From NCBI RefSeq assembly GCF_001690185.1, contig NZ_LZGN01000040.1, positions 1 through 64,000 of the forward strand: DNA of 64,000 nucleotides. The letters run 5' to 3'. Both the position numbers and the translations under genes were made by a program. This DNA comes from Gilliamella sp. wkB308 (lineage in GTDB: Bacteria; Pseudomonadota; Gammaproteobacteria; Enterobacterales; Orbaceae). The notes beneath the pieces were generated by a model, which was not told the DNA's origin, made no database searches, and saw only the letters and a list, made by a program, of their open reading frames with translations. Positions 1 to 7,992 of the stretch are shown piece after piece (position 1 is the first letter of the stretch; every line of letters starts with the position of its first letter).

Positions 1-42
1 TTTTATAAATACTCTTTAACTTTAATTCTCGACATTCAGGGA

Positions 43-870
43 TTATTTGTTTTTTTCTTTATATTCAGCATCTATTTGTAGATAAGCTTCAACTGAGCCA
101 GCTTTGGATTTTCTATCTATCTCTTCCGGCCATTTTATTTTGATAAACCATTCAAATCCTGATTCTATCATGAGTTCATTATTTAAATTTGTATCAGAAA
201 ACGTCATATAACTATTTAACCACATCCATTCATCGTAGTTTAAACTGTTATTTATGGATAATATAAAATGATCGACCACTATAGTTGTATTTGGTTTACA
301 TACTAAACATTCTATACGGTAACTTCTTAGAATACCTCCGCTGGGAATCGGTGTTGAGACCGAACTTACTACACCTTGGATATTTGCCCAATCAAACTCT
401 TTAATGCTTATCTCTTTAGATTTAAATGGTGAACGAATAAAGGTTGCCCATGAACCGAAATATAGAATAAAATGGTCATAAATATATACCTTACCTGTTT
501 TACGGTTAAAACGTATAGGGCAATCTTCAGGAGCCAATAGTGTAGTAATAAAAACTTGAATTAATATTTGGTTACAAATCAAAAATAAAAAAAATAAAAA
601 AATAAATAATGCTTTATATTTATTAAAGTGAAATATTGCATAGATTTGAATAATCAATCCCGAAATTGCTATCAATAGACATATGAAATAAATAGTAATA
701 AAAATTAAACGAAATAAGCACCTCATCCCTGTTAGGCGTCTTGATAATTCACAATAATCATCATTGATAATACGTAACTTTTTATTAGTTAACTGTAACT
801 GGGTCGTATAAATCCCTTTGTGCAGATCTTCACGCCAACAGGAGACTTGAGGTTGGTACTTAGAAGGCAT
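43..870 (-). CDS. DUF6708-like inner-membrane protein, candidate T6SS immunity protein
   Basis: A protein of about 275 residues with two hydrophobic segments near residues 50-110, followed by a soluble domain containing PIRFNRKTGKVYIYD. That motif resembles the DUF6708 family found in T6SS loci; I make this family call from memory. I chose the ATG at 870 because AAGGAG lies 8 bases upstream; an ATG at 891 in the same frame has no such site. The gene lies 25 bases after the stop of the large membrane effector gene and is co-directional with it. In Vibrio cholerae the comparable position after vasX is occupied by the membrane immunity gene tsiV2. Immunity to the upstream effector is therefore a reasonable inference, but nothing in the sequence proves it. 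Confidence 0.6.
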   Translation of the reverse strand: MPSKYQPQVSCWREDLHKGIYTTQLQLTNKKLRIINDDYCELSRRLTGMRCLFRLIFITIYFICLLIAISGLIIQIYAIFHFNKYKALFIFLFFLFLICNQILIQVFITTLLAPEDCPIRFNRKTGKVYIYDHFILYFGSWATFIRSPFKSKEISIKEFDWANIQGVVSSVSTPIPSGGILRSYRIECLVCKPNTTIVVDHFILSINNSLNYDEWMWLNSYMTFSDTNLNNELMIESGFEWFIKIKWPEEIDRKSKAGSVEAYLQIDAEYKEKNK

Positions 871-895
871 TCTTACGATCTCCTTTTTCATTTTT

Positions 896-3800
896 TCAAT
901 CGATTATATATTCAATACGTAATGGTGATTTTGCGTTCTCATCTTGCCAATAATGTAATATACCAATTACTTTTCTAGCTCGTTCCCTTAATTCAGCAAC
1001 TTTTTGATTTATCAATAAAGTCGATAAATTATCATCACTGCCTTCATTTATTACTATTGGACTTGAAGTAATTGGGTAATCTTTTGTTTCTACCCAACGT
1101 ACTTCTAATCGCTCACATTGATTTTGTTCTATTGCCACATGTAGAGATTGTTGATCATTACCTTGCTTCAGTTTAGCTTTACCAATGTGTCCATTTTTAT
1201 CGGTTAGATAAACTACGCAGGTATAGCGACTTTTATTACTAAAATTTGGTAAATTAATATGGACACGAAGGCCACCCAAATATTTTAGATGCTCAGCTGT
1301 TTCAAATTCGTCATATCTATTAAAATCTTCTATTAAAAAAAATTCCCTATCAGAATAGTCATAGTTTAAAGATAAATACATACCTGAAAGATAAGCATAA
1401 TAGTCATTTAACGCGACACTTGTACCTACCGTTGTCAAAGGATATGGTTGACCTTTTTCGGGATGATCATGTTTGCCGAAGTAACAACGGTTAAACCAAA
1501 TTTGCATAGGTGACCAACTGTCCGCCTCTGAACCTAATGATACTAAAATTGCTCCAATAATGGCTAAAACAATAGCAGTTAAAGCTAATGGTAAGGCTAA
1601 AGATAATATAACCCCACTAAAAAATAAAATTCCTGAGAAAAAAATTAAAAATCCACCAGTTCCTACTAAAATTCCATCAAATATATCTCCATTTATCGCA
1701 TAACCAATTCCTTTATACATCGATATCACTCCGTCAAGAATGGTAATAATCGCTAGTGCAGCCCCTGTTACTTTCATAAATGTCGCACAACTAGGTATCA
1801 TAGTGGTAAAGATATTAATTTTCGATAGTGCTCCAACTAACCTAATAGTATGGGATATTACTTCCGCTGATAATAAAGACATAATTACACAAGATTTGAG
1901 CATATCATGTGAAATTTGGTCTTTTACATCTTGCGGTAGCGTTTTACCCTGTTCATTTAACGTATGTAAGTTTTGACTAAATAGATGAGCTTGAAAAAAT
2001 ATCATCACTGTATTGATGCCAATTGCCTTGCTCGAGTCAACACGGATTCGTTTTTTAACGTGAGCATAAGCTGTTTCAAGATCTTGTAGGGTTAACTCAC
2101 CACCAAATTGATGTGAGTGCTTAATTTCGGCACCTAAAATTGTTTTGGTTTTAGCTAATGTTGTTTCTTTTAACTTGCCACCTTTTTTTAAAGTATTTAT
2201 CATTTTTTCCATTGAGGCTAAATCTTCTGCCACAATCATAAAATCCATACTGACTGTTTTTTCAAGCTGCTTTTTGGTCAGTTCATTTTCAAATCGCCAG
2301 CGTGTATCTGTATCTGGTATCTTCGAAAGTTTATAAACTTTATTATAATGTTCTATTTTAACCGATGACACATTAGATTTTTCCATTATAAATTCATAAA
2401 TTTTCGGCAAATTTTTGATTTTGACTTCAACAGTCATTCTTCTATATTCAACACCAGAAAAGATTTTTAGTTGCTCTATACTGTGATTCTCCATTAACAC
2501 CTGATTAATTAATTTTGCATTATTTGGGCGATTAGCAAAACCTGCTATTCCCCAATTAAATAATCTTTCCATCATGTCAACAAATAATGTGGTATTTTTT
2601 GCTTCAATTGGTAGATTCATCACAGAATTAAGATTACTCACGATATTATTCAAATTATTTATTGTTTTTTCTTTGTTAGCTATATCTTGGCCCTTTTCCA
2701 TCTCCATAATTCGTTGTTTCAATAACATATCATAAAGGTTATTATTCTGACCTTTTAATAAGTAAAAATAGATGGAATTTTCATCTCGAAACAGGCTGTC
2801 CCATAATCCAAACTGTTCCGGTAACTTAGCCATAGTGATATTACCTTGCAACATAGTGATTAAATCTTCAAAATACCCTAAATGATCTTTTGAGTAGTCA
2901 TTCTCTTGTTCGTGCTTCCAGAATTCTACTAGATTATAATCGGTGAGTTCAGAGGGAGCATATTGAGATGGTTTATCTTTTGAACCAAAAAGCCATGTTA
3001 CATAAATCAAATAATCAATTGATATTTTACGAATATCTTTAATTATTTCCTTAAATTTTTGGTTATCGTCATCATAGAACTTCTTTAATCTATCTAAATC
3101 TAATCTCTCTTCCAATTTTGCCCAACTTTTATTAAATTTATTTTCCGCAGCGCTTTCAAGTGACCAATGAAATCGTCGTACGTCTTTGGCATTCGTAGTT
3201 GATTTATGTTTTTCAATTAAAACTTGTTTTTCTTCTGCTGATAATGAAACTTCTTTCCATCCTGATGATTTTAAAGCATTAATTCTCATTTTATACGATG
3301 CCATTGCTCCTTTAAAATTTGCTGCAGGTTCATATACATCCATGTATTTTTCATCAGTATTTACTCCTTTATAATCATCTTCAATTGTATTGCGATAATA
3401 AGTGTTTAATCCTTTTTTATAACTTTCTATACAAGATAATATTCTACGTTTATAAGCGCGTTCAGTTGAAAAATATTCATTTAAGTACTTATGATTATTT
3501 GTTTCGGATTTTTGTTCCTGTGAACCTTTTGAGTTTTCTGAAGATACTTGTAATAGCGATATATTACTTTGATTATCACCTATATCCTGATTAATAAAAC
3601 CATCAAGGTAATTTTTAGCATAAGGATAAAGCATTTCTTGTTCTTTAGCTGAATTTAACCATTGATCTGTAGGAGTATAATCTGCTATTTTTTCGTTGTA
3701 TTTATCCGTCAATTTTTTTTCTATCACTCGTTCATGCTCTAAAAACGCATTATTAATCAGGTCAAAATTTTGTAATCGTTGTGCATTAAGTTCTTCAACT

Positions 3801-4603
3801 ACACCAAAAGTGTCCTCTAACACAATACATCCCAATTTGCATTGATACTGATCTTCAAGTATATTCGTTATCTTTGTTATCTCCGCTATATCATCTTTGT
3901 GTGAATAATCATTAAATTCATGCGCACTTGGAAATCGCATCTGAAAATCTTTTTTTCCAAAAAAAAATTCAGGTAAATGAGGCGCTTTGTTACTTTCTAA
4001 TAAATTTCTAAATTCGAAACTTCGACCATCAGGTGATAATAATTCGGGTTTTTTACGAGTTGAATCATTTATGGTAACTTTGGTAAATCTTCTTAAATCT
4101 GCCCCTACTGACCTATAATAATCTTCAGTCGTTCTAGACCATGCCCTACGGCTATAAGCTATCCAAACGGTAGCATTTAACACATCAATATTTGCAAATA
4201 TAGCAGGTATATAATGATTTATCGCTGTGCAGGATTCTGCTAAATCTTCTATTTCATATTTTTTCATGTGATCTATGGAGCGATGCCTTAGTGCCCCTTT
4301 GGATGTCACCTCATATCCCAATAATTTTCGATTTCCATTTTGTTCCATCAATACATACACATATCCTTTACGCAACATTCTTAAAGCATATTTGTGTTGA
4401 GTTAACGCTGCCGATGGTTGCCTGCCTTTTAAATTAGGAACACCTTCTGACCAGTTGATTGAGTGATAAACTTTTGGATTAATGACAGATTGACGAACTA
4501 AAAAAAATGGCATACCACCACGTTGACAGGTACCACATCCTCCGTCAGCTATTGCTGAAGCATTTCTTGCTTCAGTAAAAATATTTGGATCTATCTTACC
4601 CAT
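896..4603 (-). CDS. VasX/BTH_I2691-like T6SS membrane-targeting effector
   Basis: A 1235-residue protein. The N-terminus (residues 22-40) carries CGTCQRGGMPFFLVRQSV, matching the C-x-x-C-x-R-x-G-x-P-x-x-x-V-R start of the VasX N-terminal family. A long, mostly helical, charged middle follows. A cluster of hydrophobic helices lies at roughly residues 925-1060, ending in the D-S-W-S-P-x-x-x-W-F-N-R-C-Y-F-G segment typical of BTH_I2691-family effectors. Family members such as VasX permeabilise the target inner membrane. It lies directly after a DUF4123 adaptor gene and vgrG, the usual cargo-loading arrangement, and before a small membrane protein that may give self-protection. Pore formation is inferred from family and architecture. 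The alternative is a structural T6SS accessory protein. Confidence 0.75.
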   Translation of the reverse strand: MGKIDPNIFTEARNASAIADGGCGTCQRGGMPFFLVRQSVINPKVYHSINWSEGVPNLKGRQPSAALTQHKYALRMLRKGYVYVLMEQNGNRKLLGYEVTSKGALRHRSIDHMKKYEIEDLAESCTAINHYIPAIFANIDVLNATVWIAYSRRAWSRTTEDYYRSVGADLRRFTKVTINDSTRKKPELLSPDGRSFEFRNLLESNKAPHLPEFFFGKKDFQMRFPSAHEFNDYSHKDDIAEITKITNILEDQYQCKLGCIVLEDTFGVVEELNAQRLQNFDLINNAFLEHERVIEKKLTDKYNEKIADYTPTDQWLNSAKEQEMLYPYAKNYLDGFINQDIGDNQSNISLLQVSSENSKGSQEQKSETNNHKYLNEYFSTERAYKRRILSCIESYKKGLNTYYRNTIEDDYKGVNTDEKYMDVYEPAANFKGAMASYKMRINALKSSGWKEVSLSAEEKQVLIEKHKSTTNAKDVRRFHWSLESAAENKFNKSWAKLEERLDLDRLKKFYDDDNQKFKEIIKDIRKISIDYLIYVTWLFGSKDKPSQYAPSELTDYNLVEFWKHEQENDYSKDHLGYFEDLITMLQGNITMAKLPEQFGLWDSLFRDENSIYFYLLKGQNNNLYDMLLKQRIMEMEKGQDIANKEKTINNLNNIVSNLNSVMNLPIEAKNTTLFVDMMERLFNWGIAGFANRPNNAKLINQVLMENHSIEQLKIFSGVEYRRMTVEVKIKNLPKIYEFIMEKSNVSSVKIEHYNKVYKLSKIPDTDTRWRFENELTKKQLEKTVSMDFMIVAEDLASMEKMINTLKKGGKLKETTLAKTKTILGAEIKHSHQFGGELTLQDLETAYAHVKKRIRVDSSKAIGINTVMIFFQAHLFSQNLHTLNEQGKTLPQDVKDQISHDMLKSCVIMSLLSAEVISHTIRLVGALSKINIFTTMIPSCATFMKVTGAALAIITILDGVISMYKGIGYAINGDIFDGILVGTGGFLIFFSGILFFSGVILSLALPLALTAIVLAIIGAILVSLGSEADSWSPMQIWFNRCYFGKHDHPEKGQPYPLTTVGTSVALNDYYAYLSGMYLSLNYDYSDREFFLIEDFNRYDEFETAEHLKYLGGLRVHINLPNFSNKSRYTCVVYLTDKNGHIGKAKLKQGNDQQSLHVAIEQNQCERLEVRWVETKDYPITSSPIVINEGSDDNLSTLLINQKVAELRERARKVIGILHYWQDENAKSPLRIEYIID

Positions 4604-4627
4604 TAATTTATTCCATATATTAAATTT

Positions 4628-5509
4628 TTAGTTATTAATTTCAATTTGAATTAAAAGTTCATCTAACGTACCTGGATATTCAATTGATTCATTTACCGCT
4701 TCATTGACTTCTTTTTGCTCTAATAGCTTTGGGCGCTTTTTAAGTAATAACGATAAAGTAAATAAGTCTCTTGTATTTTTTAAACCTGCTATTTTGGCTG
4801 TTCGATAACATTCTGCTAAAGATAATATGTCAGAATCTTGTATGTGTCTGTTTTGCATTCCGCATATATTTTGCCAAGCAACCGTTAGATGATAAAGTTT
4901 TGTTGATTCTTTAAGATAAAATTTGACTTCTTCAGTAATGAATAATTCTGAGGGATCTTGTATAGAAGATAGTGATTGAATTATTTGAAGGCGATTTGTA
5001 AATGATGTATAGCAATATGTACTACAACAATTTAACAAATAAGGTAACCAATCGAAGCAAATTTTATTGCCTTCTTGTAGTAAAAACAATTTGAATGGTT
5101 CATAGAATGGGACAAAACGAGTTTTATTCAAAGTAGCTAGTTTTAATCCTATATTAATTATTTGTTTACTCAATGTCTCAGGTTCATTTTCGCTTACCAT
5201 ACAACAACAAATATATCTTTTTTGAAGGGAGCCATCATTCTGAAGTTCTTTACTGATAAAATGCACAAATTTTTCGTTTAATTGTTCATCAGGTTTGGCA
5301 ATAACAACTAACTTTGGGCAATGATCTAAATCATGGGTCAGATCAGGTCTTGGAATAATATGAATAGCTTCTTTGCCTAACTCTTCCTTTAAACTTTGAA
5401 TTGATAATATATGAAAATAACTTAACGAAACTAAGTTATCAATCAGTAAATAACGATACTGTTTACGTGCATTTTCATTGTTCAAAAGGTTGAGTAATTG
5501 CTTCTCCAT
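4628..5509 (-). CDS. DUF4123-like T6SS effector adaptor/chaperone (Tap/VasW-like)
   Basis: A 293-residue soluble protein. The first part (R-Y-L-L-I-D-N near residue 20, then the hydrophobic strand of a P-K-L-V-V-I-A-K-P segment) looks like the DUF4123 fold. DUF4123 proteins load a cognate effector onto the VgrG spike. I chose the ATG at 5509 because it overlaps the vgrG stop as TAATG, which implies translational coupling; an in-frame start six codons upstream would overlap vgrG more. It sits between vgrG and the VasX-like effector, exactly where such adaptors occur. The family call rests on weak sequence similarity plus strong context. Confidence 0.65.
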   Translation of the reverse strand: MEKQLLNLLNNENARKQYRYLLIDNLVSLSYFHILSIQSLKEELGKEAIHIIPRPDLTHDLDHCPKLVVIAKPDEQLNEKFVHFISKELQNDGSLQKRYICCCMVSENEPETLSKQIINIGLKLATLNKTRFVPFYEPFKLFLLQEGNKICFDWLPYLLNCCSTYCYTSFTNRLQIIQSLSSIQDPSELFITEEVKFYLKESTKLYHLTVAWQNICGMQNRHIQDSDILSLAECYRTAKIAGLKNTRDLFTLSLLLKKRPKLLEQKEVNEAVNESIEYPGTLDELLIQIEINN

Positions 5510-7941
5510 TATGCTGATTCCGAACAACTTTCACCTGGAGGCAACTCAACTTGAGCTGTATTGTAACTTGATGGACTTAATACGCTGAAACTAGCCGATT
5601 GTACAGTTACATCACCTGGAGCAAGCACTTTTATAGAACCATTTTCAATAACAATTGCAACATTATCACAAGCTAATGTCAGTTTTTTCTTGGCTGATAT
5701 AATGACTTCACTATCGGTGCTGGTAATTTTCAAATCTTGCTTTGCAGTTAAATGCATTTCATCATTTTGTGCTTGAATATCGACATTTCCTTTTGATGCA
5801 AATATTTTTATCCCCATTTTATTTGCGAATAGACTTATCATATTTCCAGCAGTGACCATAAAACGTTTGAATGCGTTGACATCAATAGTATTTTGCGCTG
5901 TTTGTATAATGTTTTCACCTGCTGTTTGTTGTATTGAGCTTGGGCTAACATCCGCTATACCTGCTGGCGCATATGTAAGAATTCCTGGTTGTTTCAACTC
6001 TTTTAAACTTTGTTCAAAAAGTTGTTTTTGAGCATTTAAATCAGCAAGTTCAGCTTGTGCGGCTTCGGCTAGTTCATTAAGCCTTTTTACCATTTCGCTC
6101 GCTTGTGCTAGTTGTTTAACTGCACTGTCCATTTGTAATTGAACATGACTTGCCTGTGTTTGCTCTTCACTGGTTATATATAACCCTTTGCCTGCTCTGA
6201 TTGCGCCCCATTCATCAGTGCGTAGTTCAAATCCTTCACCACGTTTTTCTTTCTTTTCATTAACTAAGTGACCGATATTGACTTGAGTTTTACCGTATTC
6301 GGTTGCTAGTTTGATGTGTTCTTGACCACGTTTGTCGTCCATACGGAGCTTGTTATTGGCAGGTGTTCGAATCACATTGCGGTGTTTGTTAATCGTTGCC
6401 ACATGATCAGGATGCGAACTGTCATGCATTGCATGGGCTATGTAAGGTCTGTCCGGGTTACCATTTGTAAACCCTATCATTACCCCTGTTCCGTCTATTA
6501 ACGGAAAGTGAAAACCATATGTATCACCAGAGTAAGGTTTAGCAAGTCTTAACCATAAACTTTCTTCCCCTTTTTTCCAATTTTTTAAGTCAAAATTGAA
6601 TTTAACTCGATAACGTCCCATAGTGTCAATGTAACCATAGGTGTCGTTATTTGGACTTGTCACGTTGGCTGGTAAGGTGCCACTCACTTCAGGCCAACGA
6701 ATAGGTGCTGGTCGATACGGTATTAATACTTTAAATGGTATTGCCGTAAAAGATAATTCATAAGAATCCGTACGGTTACCTTTCCCTTCTACACTTAAAA
6801 TTATAATGCCATCATCAATGTCCGATATTGGTGCGCCACTAATGGTAATACATTGACCCGGTATAAGGCTGTAGCGGTTAGTTCGACCTTTTATGATAAT
6901 TTGTTTACTGATAATATGCTCATGACGTATTCGAGCATACCATTTACCACTTTCTACACTGTTTTCGTTATTGGTTTGATTATCGTCGTTATTATTTTGT
7001 TTTTTGGCATGTCCGTTGTCATTCAAACCTTTATAGTGTTCTTCGTAACGGTAATCAGTACCATATGTTGTGATGTATTTAGGTTGTGTATTTTCTTCAC
7101 CTTTTAAATTTGCCCCTGCATTACGATAGTTGAAATCTTGTACTTTTACTGATTTTTCAACTATTTGCGTGTGTAATGATAGATCCCAAACACTTTCGGT
7201 GTTGCCGTCGAGCGTGCCACTTGGCTGTTTGTAATCGATATTGCCAACTTGATGATAACCTTGTTCATAATCGCTTATTACCATAACATCACAATTATGT
7301 TCCGCATGACTTTCAAATCGGAACCAGATTCCGACATCCGCTAATAAGCGTTGAATAAATTCGAGATCGCTTTCTTCCCATTGGGTAATAAATTCTCGAG
7401 CTGGATAGGTGTCTTTTAGTTCTAAACGGTAGTCAATGCCTGAAAATTCATGACTTCGTAATACTTCTTCTACGACACTTACGATACTTTGATTTTGATA
7501 GATGGCACTATTGCGGTTAAGTGCAAGTCTTGCTAATCTTGGGGATAATACAACCTGATAATGTGCTTCGTCTTTATTTACCGAAAGCTGATTAAATTCT
7601 GTGACAATACCATAGATAGTACGAGAATCACTATTGGTAGGTAAATCACTGAGTGATCGAATTGCATTTCCTAGCGCTTTAATCGCTACAGGATTGAACG
7701 AGAACGTCCCTTTTTTATTGAGAATCGTGTTGATTGATAAACCTTTGTCAGCACTGGTAAACGTGATTGTGTATTTCCACGGCTGATTAAGCTTTTCTTC
7801 ACCTTTTACGTTTAATACTGAAATTGGCGAATCGAGTCCATCAACTGTCAACGTGTAACGGTTGTGGCTAACCTCACCTGTTAGCCCATTTATTAATCCT
7901 TCGCCAAATTGACTAATGAGGTTAGTTAACTCTTTCGCCAT
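5509..7941 (-). CDS. vgrG: T6SS spike protein VgrG (TssI)
   Basis: An 810-residue VgrG. The N-terminal gp27-like part starts with RYTLTVDGLDSPISVLNVKGEE. The gp5/OB-type part contains YGYIDTMGRYRVKFNFD, SLWLRLAKPYSG and the conserved GTGVMIGFTNGNPDRPYI near the middle. The C-terminal third holds a charged helical stretch (about residues 595-650) and then a DUF2345-like beta-rich tail ending in repetitive V-x-I/I-x-A strands that extend the spike needle. It forms the puncturing tip on the Hcp tube and carries effectors. No separate enzymatic domain is visible, so cargo delivery probably depends on the downstream DUF4123 protein and effector. The RBS, AAGGAGAA, is just before the start. Confidence 0.97.
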   Translation of the reverse strand: MAKELTNLISQFGEGLINGLTGEVSHNRYTLTVDGLDSPISVLNVKGEEKLNQPWKYTITFTSADKGLSINTILNKKGTFSFNPVAIKALGNAIRSLSDLPTNSDSRTIYGIVTEFNQLSVNKDEAHYQVVLSPRLARLALNRNSAIYQNQSIVSVVEEVLRSHEFSGIDYRLELKDTYPAREFITQWEESDLEFIQRLLADVGIWFRFESHAEHNCDVMVISDYEQGYHQVGNIDYKQPSGTLDGNTESVWDLSLHTQIVEKSVKVQDFNYRNAGANLKGEENTQPKYITTYGTDYRYEEHYKGLNDNGHAKKQNNNDDNQTNNENSVESGKWYARIRHEHIISKQIIIKGRTNRYSLIPGQCITISGAPISDIDDGIIILSVEGKGNRTDSYELSFTAIPFKVLIPYRPAPIRWPEVSGTLPANVTSPNNDTYGYIDTMGRYRVKFNFDLKNWKKGEESLWLRLAKPYSGDTYGFHFPLIDGTGVMIGFTNGNPDRPYIAHAMHDSSHPDHVATINKHRNVIRTPANNKLRMDDKRGQEHIKLATEYGKTQVNIGHLVNEKKEKRGEGFELRTDEWGAIRAGKGLYITSEEQTQASHVQLQMDSAVKQLAQASEMVKRLNELAEAAQAELADLNAQKQLFEQSLKELKQPGILTYAPAGIADVSPSSIQQTAGENIIQTAQNTIDVNAFKRFMVTAGNMISLFANKMGIKIFASKGNVDIQAQNDEMHLTAKQDLKITSTDSEVIISAKKKLTLACDNVAIVIENGSIKVLAPGDVTVQSASFSVLSPSSYNTAQVELPPGESCSESA

Positions 7942-7992
7942 ATTTTTCTCCTTATATCCTTTTTGGATTTTTAATTCAACGTCTGTGATATG

